Positions 1 to 8,680 of a stretch of 64,000 nucleotides of DNA are shown here, in pieces. Position numbers and translations under genes: made by a program. This stretch comes from Pseudocolwellia sp049933045 (GTDB taxonomy: Bacteria; Pseudomonadota; Gammaproteobacteria; Enterobacterales; Alteromonadaceae). Numbering within the stretch: the first letter of the stretch is position 1; each line of letters starts with the position of its first letter. The DNA is taken from NCBI RefSeq assembly GCF_049933045.1, contig NZ_CP187926.1:2914001-2978000 (forward strand), given 5' to 3'. Below the pieces are notes generated by a model, which made no database searches, was not told where the DNA came from, and was given only the letters and a program-made list of their open reading frames with translations.

Positions 1-58
1 CAAGTTAGAAATACGCTAAATAGTTAATTCAATATCCCTAATAAGGGGATCTCAAACA

Positions 59-90
59 AACCGCGATTGCTTATGCCTCGCGGTTTTTTA
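59..90 (+). terminator. Rho-independent terminator of an upstream gene
   Basis: An 8-bp GC-rich stem (AACCGCGA at 59-66, TCGCGGTT at 78-85) is followed directly by a T run. It ends a gene lying before the window; in related genomes rpsU or a GatB/YqeY gene often precedes dnaG, but that cannot be seen here. Confidence 0.75.
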
Positions 91-195
91 TTCCCTAAAA
101 TTTAAAAATCAAATACTAATACCAATCCAACGAATTTATTGTGTAAAATAAAGAAACGTAGATCCCTATTCTCAACATTCGAGTGTTCTAATTTT

Positions 196-1947
196 ATGGC
201 AGGTATGATCCCCAAACAGTTCATCGATGATTTATTAGCAAGAGCTGATATTGTAGAACTTATTGATAGCCGAGTGCCTTTAAAAAAGGCTGGGAAAAAC
301 TACCAAGCTTGTTGTCCTTTTCATACTGAAAAATCTCCTTCATTTAGTGTTAGCCAAGACAAACAGTTTTATCATTGCTTTGGCTGTGGTGAGCATGGCA
401 ATGCTATTTCGTTTTTAATGGAATTTGACAGATTAGAGTTTCCTGACGCTATTGAAGAATTAGCTTCTCATTACGGTATGACTGTTCCTCGAGAAGATAT
501 TAAACAAACGCCTGCCCAGCAAAAACAGCAACAACAAGTTTACGCACAAAAACAAGATGACTACGCACTGATGGAACAAATTAGTCGTTTTTATCAGAAA
601 CAACTTCGTGTAGCTTCCGACAAAGACACCGCTATAGATTACTTAAAAGGGCGTGGGTTAAGTGGCGAAATAGTTAAAACATTTGGTATTGGCTATATTA
701 GTGATGCTTGGGATGGCATGATGAAAGTGTTTGCCACAAGCGCACCTATTACAAGACAACTTGTTGATTTAGGTATGGCGATCCAAGGTGATAAAAATAA
801 ACCTTACGACCGTTTTAGAGGCAGAATACAATTTCCTATTAGAGATAAACGTGGTCGTGTGATCGGATTTGGTGGTCGCGTACTTGCTGACGCCACCCCA
901 AAATACTTAAACTCGCCAGAAACGCGTATCTATCATAAAGGTCATGAACTGTATGGCTTATACGAAGCAAAATTAGCCAATAAACAACTCTCTCGTCTTG
1001 TTGTTGTTGAAGGTTATATGGATGTGGTTGCCCTCGCTCAACATGGTGTTAACTATGCTGTAGCTTCATTAGGAACAGCCACTACACCAGAACAACTACA
1101 AACACTTTTTAGAACAGTAAGAGAAGTTATATGTTGTTACGATGGCGATAGAGCAGGTCGTGATGCAGCATGGCGAGCAATGGACAATGCCCTACCCTTA
1201 ATTCAAGACGGTTATATCTTAAAGTTTGTATTCTTACCTGACGGAGAAGATCCAGATTCACTTATTCGTGAACAAGGACAAGAAGCTTTTGAGAAAATTC
1301 TAGATGACGCTATGCCATTATCAGAGTTTTTATTATCAAACCTTTCAGAGCAAACAGACTTAAATACCAATGAAGGAACCTCTAAGTTAGTTGAATTGTT
1401 TCAACCTTACTTAAATAAACTGCCTGATAGTTACCTCAAACAAAGTATTATCTCATCTATTGCAAACAAATTTGCACGAGGTAGTGAAAAGAGATTAGAA
1501 GAATTACGTAGGCACCATCAACAAAAAGAAAAAGCCACCGTTAAGCAAACAAAAATAACTCCTGTGCGATTAGCTATTGCATTATTACTTGAACATCCCC
1601 ATATCGTTAATGCTTTACCTGATATTTCAATATTAGCGCATTTAAACATACCAGGCATACCATTGTTAAATGAGTTACTGGTACTTTGTAAACAGAATCC
1701 TAATATTAAAAGTGCACAAATAATTGAAAAATATAGAGATCGTATTGAAGGCAAACAACTTACAAAGTTAATGTGCCTACAACATCATATTGAACCTGAA
1801 AATGCAGAATCAACATTTTTAGATATAATTGAACGTTTTTTAAATATATTTATCGAACAACGCACTGAAGCATTATTATCAAAAGAACAAATAACAGGTT
1901 TAACAAAAGCTGAAAAACAAGAATTATACAGCTTATTAAGTGCTTAA
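196..1947 (+). CDS. dnaG: DNA primase DnaG
   Basis: Primase that makes RNA primers at the replication fork, working with DnaB helicase. The N-terminal zinc-binding domain shows C40, H43, C61 and C64 (CPFH, then CFGC). The catalytic TOPRIM core carries E272 in the VEGYMD motif and D316/D318 in YDGDRAG. The C-terminal part is the DnaB-interacting region, less conserved as expected. Length is 583 aa, close to the usual 580-600. The frame is open from 139, but the ATG at 196 (MAGMIPKQFID) matches the normal family N terminus, so the 19 extra residues are probably not translated. No strong Shine-Dalgarno is visible. It precedes rpoD, the order common in gammaproteobacteria. Confidence 0.97.
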   Translation: MAGMIPKQFIDDLLARADIVELIDSRVPLKKAGKNYQACCPFHTEKSPSFSVSQDKQFYHCFGCGEHGNAISFLMEFDRLEFPDAIEELASHYGMTVPREDIKQTPAQQKQQQQVYAQKQDDYALMEQISRFYQKQLRVASDKDTAIDYLKGRGLSGEIVKTFGIGYISDAWDGMMKVFATSAPITRQLVDLGMAIQGDKNKPYDRFRGRIQFPIRDKRGRVIGFGGRVLADATPKYLNSPETRIYHKGHELYGLYEAKLANKQLSRLVVVEGYMDVVALAQHGVNYAVASLGTATTPEQLQTLFRTVREVICCYDGDRAGRDAAWRAMDNALPLIQDGYILKFVFLPDGEDPDSLIREQGQEAFEKILDDAMPLSEFLLSNLSEQTDLNTNEGTSKLVELFQPYLNKLPDSYLKQSIISSIANKFARGSEKRLEELRRHHQQKEKATVKQTKITPVRLAIALLLEHPHIVNALPDISILAHLNIPGIPLLNELLVLCKQNPNIKSAQIIEKYRDRIEGKQLTKLMCLQHHIEPENAESTFLDIIERFLNIFIEQRTEALLSKEQITGLTKAEKQELYSLLSA

Positions 1948-1971
1948 CACATGCTCTTAATTGTATACAAA

Positions 1972-2007
1972 ATACCAAAATGAATGATAAAACACTCAAC
2001 TTGGTAT
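1972..2007. repeat. Short ATACCAA inverted repeat between dnaG and rpoD
   Basis: Arms ATACCAAAATGA (1972-1983) and TCAACTTGGTAT (1996-2007) match at 10 of 12 positions around a 12-base loop. No T tract follows, so this is not a classical terminator. The ends resemble the ATACCAAACGG tips of the larger elements elsewhere in the window, so it may be a small relative of that family. Confidence 0.45.
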
Positions 2008-2058
2008 AACAACTAGTTAACAAATATCGGTTTACGTCTGGTAATTATGCAAGTGCAT

Positions 2059-2067
2059 TGCTATAAT
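2059..2067 (+). promoter_or_regulatory. Extended -10 promoter candidate for rpoD
   Basis: TGCTATAAT is a perfect extended -10 (TGn plus TATAAT) lying 53 bases before the rpoD start. The -35 region at the right spacing (about 2039-2044) is poor, which is typical for extended -10 promoters. An AGGTGG ribosome-binding site follows at 2104-2109. Confidence 0.5.
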
Positions 2068-2119
2068 TAAAGGCTTACTGTTTTGTATTTTATACCCATA
2101 AATAGGTGGACACTCGTCA

Positions 2120-3961
2120 ATGGATCAAGCCCCACAATCTAGACTTAAAGAGCTAATAACCAAAGGTAAAGAGCAAGGTTATTTAACATTCGCTCAAGTT
2201 AACGATCATCTTCCTCAAGAGATTATAGACTCTGATCAAGTTGAAGACATCGTTAGAATGATCAACGACATGGGTATACAGGTGTTTGAAAACGCACCTG
2301 ACAACGACACGTTAATGATGAGTGAAGCGAATACCGATGAAGACGCTGCCGAGGCTGCTGCACAAGCACTTGCTTCAGTAGAAAGTGAAATTGGTCGCAC
2401 AACAGATCCTGTTCGTATGTATATGCGAGAAATGGGTACTGTTGAACTATTAACCCGTAAAGGTGAAATAGTTATCGCTAAGCGTATTGAAGAAGGGATC
2501 AAAGAAGTTCAACGATCTGTTTCTGAATACCCACCAGCAATTAACTACTTATTAGAGCAATGGGATAATTTTGAAGCCGAAGAAGTTCGCTTAAGCGATA
2601 TCATCGTTGGCTTTTTAGACCCTGATGCCGTAGAAGAAGAAATTCCTGCTGCTGCAACGCATATCGGATCAGAGCTATCTAAAGAAGAATTAGCTGATGA
2701 AGATAAAAACTCTACTGATGACGACGAAGAAGAAGAAGAAGACACAGGACCATGTCCTGAACTAGCTAAAGAAAAATTTGGCTTACTTCGTGATGCTTAC
2801 GAATTCGCAAACAAAGTTATCGAAAGTAAAGGTAGAGGCCATGCAGACGCACAAGCCGCTATTGATGCATTAGCAGAAGTATTTAAAGAATTTAGAATCG
2901 TACCTAAAGTTTTTGATCGTTTAGTTAAAAACATGCGTAGTGTGATGGACCGTTTACGTGTTCAAGAACGTTTGATCATGAAACACTGTGTTGTTGGCGC
3001 TGGTATGCCAAAAACTACTTTCATCAAAATCTTCCCTGGTAACGAAACATCAAAAGATTGGTTTGACGAGCAGAAAAAAGCAGGTCTACCTCATTCAGCT
3101 AGATTATCTGATATCGAATTAGACGTAGAGCGCTGTATCTACAAACTAAACATGATTGAAGAAGAAACCTACTTAAACGTACATGGCATAAAAGACATTA
3201 ACCGTCGTATGTCAATTGGTGAAGCTAAAGCTCGCCGTGCGAAAAAAGAAATGGTAGAAGCTAACTTACGTCTTGTAATTTCAATCGCTAAAAAATACAC
3301 AAACCGTGGTTTACAGTTCTTAGATTTAATCCAAGAAGGTAACATCGGTTTAATGAAAGCTGTTGATAAATTTGAATACCGTCGTGGTTACAAATTCTCA
3401 ACGTATGCTACATGGTGGATACGCCAAGCAATTACACGTTCTATTGCCGACCAAGCACGTACAATCCGTATTCCTGTACACATGATTGAAACGATTAACA
3501 AACTTAACCGTATCTCTCGCCAAATGTTACAAGAAATGGGTCGTGAGCCAACTCCAGAAGAGTTAGCTGAGCGCATGGTAATGCCTGAAGATAAAATTCG
3601 TAAGGTATTAAAAATAGCAAAAGAACCAATCTCAATGGAAACTCCTATCGGTGATGACGAAGATTCACACTTAGGCGACTTTATTGAAGATGGTAGTGGT
3701 GAATTACCTGTTGATTCTGCAACTTCAGAAAACTTAAAAGATGCCACTCACGAAGTTCTTGCTGGTTTAACAGCGCGTGAAGCTAAAGTTTTAAGAATGC
3801 GTTTCGGTATTGATATGAATACTGACCATACTTTAGAAGAAGTGGGTAAACAGTTTGATGTAACACGTGAACGTATTCGTCAAATTGAAGCAAAAGCATT
3901 ACGTAAATTACGTCACCCTTCTCGTTCTGAGCAACTTAAGAGTTTCTTAGACGGCGAATAA
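2120..3961 (+). CDS. rpoD: RNA polymerase primary sigma factor RpoD (sigma-70)
   Basis: Housekeeping sigma factor. Region 1.1 lies in about the first 80 residues. Region 1.2 follows (TDPVRMYMREMG). A non-conserved region has a very acidic stretch (DDDEEEEED near residue 200). Region 2.3-2.4 carries YKFSTYATWWIRQAITR, which melts and reads the -10. Region 4.2 carries VTRERIRQIEAKALRKLRHP, which reads the -35. At 613 aa it is the same size as the E. coli protein. The start is supported by AGGTGG 10 bases upstream. A good intrinsic terminator follows, so rpoD ends its transcription unit. Confidence 0.98.
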   Translation: MDQAPQSRLKELITKGKEQGYLTFAQVNDHLPQEIIDSDQVEDIVRMINDMGIQVFENAPDNDTLMMSEANTDEDAAEAAAQALASVESEIGRTTDPVRMYMREMGTVELLTRKGEIVIAKRIEEGIKEVQRSVSEYPPAINYLLEQWDNFEAEEVRLSDIIVGFLDPDAVEEEIPAAATHIGSELSKEELADEDKNSTDDDEEEEEDTGPCPELAKEKFGLLRDAYEFANKVIESKGRGHADAQAAIDALAEVFKEFRIVPKVFDRLVKNMRSVMDRLRVQERLIMKHCVVGAGMPKTTFIKIFPGNETSKDWFDEQKKAGLPHSARLSDIELDVERCIYKLNMIEEETYLNVHGIKDINRRMSIGEAKARRAKKEMVEANLRLVISIAKKYTNRGLQFLDLIQEGNIGLMKAVDKFEYRRGYKFSTYATWWIRQAITRSIADQARTIRIPVHMIETINKLNRISRQMLQEMGREPTPEELAERMVMPEDKIRKVLKIAKEPISMETPIGDDEDSHLGDFIEDGSGELPVDSATSENLKDATHEVLAGLTAREAKVLRMRFGIDMNTDHTLEEVGKQFDVTRERIRQIEAKALRKLRHPSRSEQLKSFLDGE

Positions 3962-3984
3962 AAAGCTTTAGTTTTATCTTTAAA

Positions 3985-4010
3985 AATCCAGCCAAGTGCT
4001 GGATTTTTTG
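3985..4010 (+). terminator. rpoD terminator
   Basis: Perfect 8-bp stem AATCCAGC/GCTGGATT with a 5-base loop, followed by six T residues. Confidence 0.9.
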
Positions 4011-4159
4011 TCAGTTTTTTTTACAATCAGTTACATTCAACAAAGAAAATAAATTAAATACTCATAAAATTCATGCAGTTGAAATAAATAAAAAATAAGG
4101 CTCATTTTTTGCTTAAGACTTAATGTAAATTTATATTAACAAAACACATGGAAAGTTTT

Positions 4160-5602
4160 ATGCCAATAACAAAAAATAATTTAAAATATGTGGGTCAAAT
4201 ATCTTGTGCTATCGCACTAACCTTATCTACAACGTCAGCATCAGCAATTATTATTCAATCTGATCAGACAGCACAAGCATTGACTAATTCTCTTATCATT
4301 CCTGGTTCTGGTATCACAGTTATAAGTTCGACATTAACTGGAGGAACTTTATTTGATGGTGGTGGAAATGGTGAATGTGAAATAGACTGTAGTGAACCTC
4401 AGTTCCCTGAAATATCACCTCAAATTGCTCCTCAAGCGTTCTCTACCACAGCACAATCATCATTCACCTCTACACAAGCCGGTTTATATACTAATGCTTC
4501 TGGAGTTTATGGGTTACCAAGTCAAGGTGGAGTTGTACTAAGTTCTGGTTTTGTATCTGACTATCAAGACGGTCCGAATAGTTCTGGTAGTAATAGTGGA
4601 AATTTAGGCTTCTCTGCAACAGAAGAACAAAACGATGTTTTATCTTCAATAAGCGGACAACTTAGCCATTTTGATCCTATCCAATTAGATATCGTTTTTG
4701 ATGTAGATGCTACTGTTGAAACTATTTCATTTATTGCAGCTTTTGGCTCAGAAGAATACCCTGAATTTGTAAGTAGTGGGTTTACTGATGCATTCGGTAT
4801 GTTTTTAAATGGAAAATTAGTCTCTGGTGTGTTGCCAGCAGACGCTTCACCAGGTGATGGACTTCTACCAGTTAACATTAACCATCCTGACTTTGCAGAA
4901 ATTCAAGGGACTGAGTTAAATGGTATGCTAGCTCCAAATGGTAACCCATTATTACGATTCGATATCCCTGTTGTTCCAGGTAGTGTAGGTAATACTTTCT
5001 CAATTATTATAGCTGATGCAGGAGATTCAAGTTACGATAGCACTGTATTCTTAAGTAGCTTTGGTAATTTTGAAGATGACAGTGGTAGTTCAGAGTTTAC
5101 ACCTATTTTACCAGACCCAAGTAATCCAACAAACGATGAAGGTGCATTTGTATTTAATTTACCTGACATTGAACCGGGTCAAACTATCTGGATAGATCCA
5201 GAGGTTGCGACTGGTTATGTATACGAAACTGATGGTGAGTTTAGTTCTGTTACTGCTCCTACATTATTAACAGTCAATGATTTAGATGGTTACATGTTGC
5301 ATTTTACTGATGCTTTTGGGCCTCAATCAGTTATGCTTTCAGCAGGTCAAACATATGCTTTTAACTCGGGAATTTCTACTTTTACACTTGATGGAATTAA
5401 CCCCGATTTAGGTCTTGACCCTACAGATGGTGGAGCATTTACGCTAGGCGTCTCTTTTAACATAGTTGGGCAGTCCCTTACACAAGCTCCTATAATAACA
5501 TTTGTTGATAATAGTACTTCAGTTCCGGAGCCAAGCTCACTTGTTTTATTCGGACTATCTATAATTGGTTTAGGTGCTTTGCGTCGTAAAAGTTATCTGT
5601 AA
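4160..5602 (+). CDS. PEP-CTERM protein with choice-of-anchor L-like domain
   Basis: Predicted exported surface or matrix protein of unknown function. A signal peptide (hydrophobic stretch ending near ASA) precedes a glycine/serine-rich domain. Its pattern, including AFGSEEYPEFV and an FTDAFG element, fits the choice-of-anchor L domain. The C terminus is a PEP-CTERM sorting tag: VPEPSS, a hydrophobic helix, then RRKS. Such tags are processed by an exosortase, and no exosortase gene lies in this window. Start: the frame opens at an ATG at 4148, but the ATG at 4160 has a GGAAAG motif just upstream and gives a better signal peptide. The protein is rich in Asp, Ser and Gly and has one Cys pair early (CEIDC). 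Confidence 0.8.
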   Translation: MPITKNNLKYVGQISCAIALTLSTTSASAIIIQSDQTAQALTNSLIIPGSGITVISSTLTGGTLFDGGGNGECEIDCSEPQFPEISPQIAPQAFSTTAQSSFTSTQAGLYTNASGVYGLPSQGGVVLSSGFVSDYQDGPNSSGSNSGNLGFSATEEQNDVLSSISGQLSHFDPIQLDIVFDVDATVETISFIAAFGSEEYPEFVSSGFTDAFGMFLNGKLVSGVLPADASPGDGLLPVNINHPDFAEIQGTELNGMLAPNGNPLLRFDIPVVPGSVGNTFSIIIADAGDSSYDSTVFLSSFGNFEDDSGSSEFTPILPDPSNPTNDEGAFVFNLPDIEPGQTIWIDPEVATGYVYETDGEFSSVTAPTLLTVNDLDGYMLHFTDAFGPQSVMLSAGQTYAFNSGISTFTLDGINPDLGLDPTDGGAFTLGVSFNIVGQSLTQAPIITFVDNSTSVPEPSSLVLFGLSIIGLGALRRKSYL

Positions 5603-5657
5603 AATAGTATAAGGTTTACGTTTTGATTCATATCACGTAAATTTCATATGGATATAA

Positions 5658-5696
5658 TAAAGCTTAAGTTAATTATTAACTTAAGCTTTATTTTTA
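5658..5696 (+). terminator. AT-rich terminator after the PEP-CTERM gene
   Basis: A perfect 15-bp inverted repeat (5658-5672 and 5676-5690, loop TTA) is followed by TTTTTA. It is AT-rich but long. The poly-A flank on the other side is weak, so it probably acts on the plus strand. Confidence 0.65.
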
Positions 5697-5720
5697 TATA
5701 AGAAAAAATAAAGAGGGATC

Positions 5721-6314
5721 ATGGAAAAGTTAATTAGATTAATTATCATTTGTTGCATCAGCTTATCATTTCAAACTATAGCAGCTGATAAAGATGGTAA
5801 ATTTGCAGTAAAGGGGGCTGGAAAGCAAACCTGTGCAAGCTTTACCGAAGCTATTACTAATAAAACGACAAACTACTACTTGTTCGGTGGATGGGTAGAA
5901 GGATTTGTTAGTTCATATAATCGATTCCAACCAGAGAACTTTGATATAACTCCATGGCAAACAACGGAGCTAATCCTTGCACTTTTACAAACTCATTGTG
6001 CAAGTAATCCTGAGGTAAAATTTCTCAGTGCAACCAATGCTCTAATAAAAACATTATTTCCAATCAGGCTAAGTGAAAACAGTAACTTTGTAAAAATCCA
6101 AGTAGGTAAATCTCAAACTTATTATTATCAAGAAATTATCAATAGAGCAAAAAAAAGATTGAAAGTTTTAGGCTTTATAAAAGGAGATATTAGTTCAGCG
6201 TTTAGTCAAGAAGATGCAATTGCTGTTGAAAACTATCAAAAAGCAATAGGACATATAGCAACAGGAGTATTGGATCAGAAAACCTTAGCAAGTTTATTTC
6301 TTAAAGCAAAATAA
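5721..6314 (+). CDS. Secreted protein with C-terminal peptidoglycan-binding domain
   Basis: A 197-aa exported protein. A signal peptide ends near TIAA (residue 22). A middle domain with two cysteines contains the phrase LFGGWVEGFVSSYN. The last 60 residues look like a PG_binding_1 fold (RAKKRLKVLGFIKGD, then VENYQKAIG and TGVLDQKTLASLF). It probably binds cell-wall peptidoglycan in the periplasm; no catalytic domain is visible. A GAGGGAT ribosome-binding site precedes the ATG. It stands alone, with a terminator upstream and the tRNA promoter region downstream. The function beyond wall binding is unknown. Confidence 0.7.
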   Translation: MEKLIRLIIICCISLSFQTIAADKDGKFAVKGAGKQTCASFTEAITNKTTNYYLFGGWVEGFVSSYNRFQPENFDITPWQTTELILALLQTHCASNPEVKFLSATNALIKTLFPIRLSENSNFVKIQVGKSQTYYYQEIINRAKKRLKVLGFIKGDISSAFSQEDAIAVENYQKAIGHIATGVLDQKTLASLFLKAK

Positions 6315-6480
6315 GATGATTAAATCCTAATAAAATTCACCACTATGAAAGAACCATAACTATATCTAGTATTAATAAGTATGTTTTTGTTTAACAATTG
6401 AGCTAACAGTCATTATTTATAAAATATTTCAGTTTATAATGGTGACAACAAAATAAAAAATGCTTATACTTCACGCCGCT

Positions 6481-6510
6481 TTGAGATGTAATGTTTCAGG
6501 CAGGTATAAG
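6481..6510 (+). promoter_or_regulatory. Promoter candidate for tRNA-Ile2
   Basis: TTGAGA (6481-6486) and TATAAG (6505-6510) are spaced by 18 bases and lie 23 bases before the tRNA. Transcription would start a few bases 5' of the mature end. Confidence 0.4.
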
Positions 6511-6533
6511 TTTTCAGACTATGTCATGAAAAT

Positions 6534-6610
6534 GGGCCCTTAGCTCAGTTGGTTAGAGCATCCGACTCATAATCGGCAGGTCCCCCGTTCAAGTCGGGGA
6601 GGGCCCACCA
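6534..6610 (+). tRNA. tRNA-Ile2 with CAT anticodon (lysidine type)
   Basis: The full cloverleaf is readable: acceptor GGGCCCT/AGGGCCC, D arm, anticodon stem CCGA/TCGG with loop CTCATAA (anticodon 6568-6570), T arm CCCCG/CGGGG with TTCAAGT, and encoded CCA. The anticodon CAT could mean Met or Ile2. The C4-G69 and C5-G68 acceptor pairs and the overall match to ileX-type tRNAs favour Ile2, whose C34 is changed to lysidine by TilS so that it reads AUA. Elongator tRNA-Met is the alternative. Confidence 0.9.
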
Positions 6611-6829
6611 TTTTCATTACTACGTTCAATCATTAAGCATTTCTAAAACTAAATCCTTTTTACATACTAGTCACTGATATTATTGTAATAATAATAATCT
6701 AACCTTAGAAAATCCTTAATAAATAAAATAGTTACATCACTCTACCCTTTAAGAACTCATGTAAAAATAACCGCCTACCAAACGTTCCAAATTCATCCCT
6801 ATACTTCCAGCTAAAAGACCTTATAAAAC

Positions 6830-7564
6830 ATGAAGCTAATTATACTCTTGATCTTGACTTCAATTTGTCAATTTTCATTCGCTACAAATCAAACAATTAC
6901 ATCTTTCAGTAAAGCTAAAAAGACCTTACAAACACAAGTTTATAATGATCACCGCCAAACACTTTATTGCAATGCAACTTTCAATGAAGCCAAACAAGTT
7001 AACTTCCCAAGTGGCTTTACTTCAAATAAATATAAAAAGCGCTCTAAAAAAATAGAATGGGAACATGTAGTTCCAGCAGAAAACTTTGGTAGAACCTTTA
7101 CCGAATGGCGTGAAGGCGATAATAAATGTGTAGATAGGAAAGCTAAGCGTTATAAAGGCCGTAAATGCGCAAATAAAGCGAGTTCAGAGTACAAATACAT
7201 GCAAGCCGATATGTTTAACCTTTATCCTGCTATTGGCTCTGTGAATGCACTGAGAAGTAATTACAATTTCACTATGCTACCTGCAGAAGACAGTAGTTTT
7301 GGCAGCTGTGCAATGAAAATTAACAATAATAAAGCTGAGCCACCGATAGAAGCTAGAGGACGAATTTCTAGAACCTATTTATACATGGAAGAAACTTATA
7401 AACGTTATAGCATGAGCAGCCAACAACAAAAATTAATGAATGCTTGGGATAAAATGTACCCTGTAGATAAGTGGGAATGTGCAAGAGCAAAGAAAATATC
7501 AAAATTACAAGGTAATCAAAACTTTGTTGTTGAGTCTAGATGTGCCAATAAAAGTCTTTGGTAA
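6830..7564 (+). CDS. endA: Endonuclease I (periplasmic or secreted DNase, EndA/Vvn family)
   Basis: Non-specific nuclease cutting DNA (and RNA in Vvn) outside the cytoplasm. A signal peptide covers residues 1-18 (cut near FA-TN). The beta-beta-alpha metal motif is KIEWEHVVPAE with catalytic H79. The second conserved block is MQADMFNLYPAIGSVNALRSNY. The cysteines are placed as in the family, where they form disulfides outside the cytoplasm. At 244 aa it is close to E. coli EndA (235 aa). It likely serves nutrient or phosphate scavenging or protects against incoming DNA; this is inferred from the family. It is monocistronic, converging with the HPF-like gene. Confidence 0.92.
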   Translation: MKLIILLILTSICQFSFATNQTITSFSKAKKTLQTQVYNDHRQTLYCNATFNEAKQVNFPSGFTSNKYKKRSKKIEWEHVVPAENFGRTFTEWREGDNKCVDRKAKRYKGRKCANKASSEYKYMQADMFNLYPAIGSVNALRSNYNFTMLPAEDSSFGSCAMKINNNKAEPPIEARGRISRTYLYMEETYKRYSMSSQQQKLMNAWDKMYPVDKWECARAKKISKLQGNQNFVVESRCANKSLW

Positions 7565-7649
7565 AGTTAGAAGAACTCATATCAATATTTAGTAATCTTT
7601 TTAACTTTCTTTTTCGAGCTTACATTTATTTGTTCAACAGAAAATGAGT

Positions 7650-7685
7650 AAACGGTCTTTTAATAAATCGATTCAAAGACCGTTT
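7650..7685. terminator. Hairpin between convergent endA and HPF-like gene
   Basis: An 11-bp perfect inverted repeat (AAACGGTCTTT at 7650-7660, AAAGACCGTTT at 7675-7685) with a 14-base loop lies between the convergent 3' ends. There is no clear T run on either side, so termination is only probable. Confidence 0.4.
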
Positions 7686-7756
7686 AAAGATCCTTTATTT
7701 AATTGGACTATTACACATAGTCTTTTATAAGGTTTTACTAGGTAAAACTAATAATA

Positions 7757-8131
7757 CTAAAAGGTAATACTGGTTTTCTCATTCTGAGGAACATCTGACT
7801 CCTCTTTAACCGCTAAATTAGGCATGTTTTTCTGTTTACGTTTCAATTTCTTTATCAATGTCACACGTGCTCGCGACAAGGCAACATTAACCGCTGTGCT
7901 CACCGATGACTGATTATCAGTAACAATAATGTCAGGCATGCCTCTTACAAAAAGTACTACTTTGCAGAGTTTATCCTTTCCTCCTTTAGGACCATTAATA
8001 TCATTTATCGTGATGGTTACTTTCTGAATATTGTCACATACTTTATTAAACACTTTACGTGCTTTCTCTCGGATTAATGCCATTTTTTCGCTTGTGATAT
8101 CGACATTTAAATCAGTAATTGTTAGTTCCAT
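7757..8131 (-). CDS. HPF/RaiA-family ribosome-associated protein
   Basis: A 124-aa protein with the sigma-54 modulation/S30EA fold pattern: an N-terminal beta strand (ELTITDLNVDIT), then VTITINDINGPKGGKDK, a DIIVTD strand and a basic helix ending KKLKRKQK. Family members bind the 30S decoding centre and either dimerise ribosomes or block translation in stationary phase or cold. The GPKGGKDK loop differs from classical Hpf and YfiA and fits a separate subfamily found in aquatic proteobacteria. It precedes a small secreted-protein gene in the opposite reading order, with no sign of an rpoN operon. Which paralogue it is remains open. Confidence 0.75.
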   Translation of the reverse strand: MELTITDLNVDITSEKMALIREKARKVFNKVCDNIQKVTITINDINGPKGGKDKLCKVVLFVRGMPDIIVTDNQSSVSTAVNVALSRARVTLIKKLKRKQKNMPNLAVKEESDVPQNEKTSITF

Positions 8132-8172
8132 AAAACACCTATTTTAAGTTAATGTTATCTACAACTTATTAT

Positions 8173-8634
8173 CTAATCACACGGAAAGTTGCTTATTAAA
8201 CTTTCCGAAAGTACAACTTTCAGCGCTTTATCTTCTAAGCTCGCTATATCCAGTGATTTGGCAACAGTAGACGCGACTATTTTTCGATCATATTCAAGTG
8301 GAATACAAAACTGATAGTTCGCTTCTGTCGCTAAGCTTGTAGGTAAACTTAACACTCGTGTTCTATAAGCTCTTTGCAAAAATTCACTTTGCTGTGTTTC
8401 ATCGTTTCCTATCATCGCTTTAGGTTTTACTACTGCATTTTCAGACAGTAATGAAGAGTCAATAAACCCATCGATATATAACTTACATGCATTAATCTCG
8501 CTTTTATCGATATCTTTTTGGTAGTTGGTGCATGACTCAATAATATCTGACTTAAAATCGGCAAGCGCAATACCAGGTATTAACACCAAACTTATAGTAA
8601 ATAGTTTACCTAGATTACTTTGAAAAATTTTCAT
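8173..8634 (-). CDS. Small secreted protein, possibly Rap1a-like
   Basis: A 153-aa protein with a clear signal peptide (hydrophobic core, cut near ALA-DF at residue 25). It has four cysteines after the signal, which suits disulfides in the periplasm. The spacing around SCTNYQ and ACKLYIDGFIDS resembles the Rap1a/Tai immunity-like fold, also found in many orphan periplasmic proteins. No T6SS gene lies nearby, so an immunity role is unsupported. It sits between nhaA and the HPF-like gene on the same strand, with short gaps that allow co-transcription. Confidence 0.6.
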   Translation of the reverse strand: MKIFQSNLGKLFTISLVLIPGIALADFKSDIIESCTNYQKDIDKSEINACKLYIDGFIDSSLLSENAVVKPKAMIGNDETQQSEFLQRAYRTRVLSLPTSLATEANYQFCIPLEYDRKIVASTVAKSLDIASLEDKALKVVLSESLISNFPCD

Positions 8635-8680
8635 TCTGCTCTCCTAACTGTACGTTGTAGTGAATGTTGAATTTTTATAG

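Noticed and set aside
139..195. Upstream extension of DnaG
   Set aside because: The extra residues do not match the DnaG N terminus, and ATG 196 gives the standard MAGxIP start.
2545..3747. Minus-strand frames inside rpoD
   Set aside because: Ser-rich shadow frames opposite the acidic region and region 2; rpoD is intact and conserved.
6315..6829. tRNA-Ile2 as the edge of an integrated island
   Set aside because: No integrase, no repeated tRNA 3' end and only ordinary genes on both sides.
8173..8634. T6SS immunity protein
   Set aside because: The Rap1a-like look is weak and no effector or T6SS gene lies nearby, so only a secreted protein is claimed.
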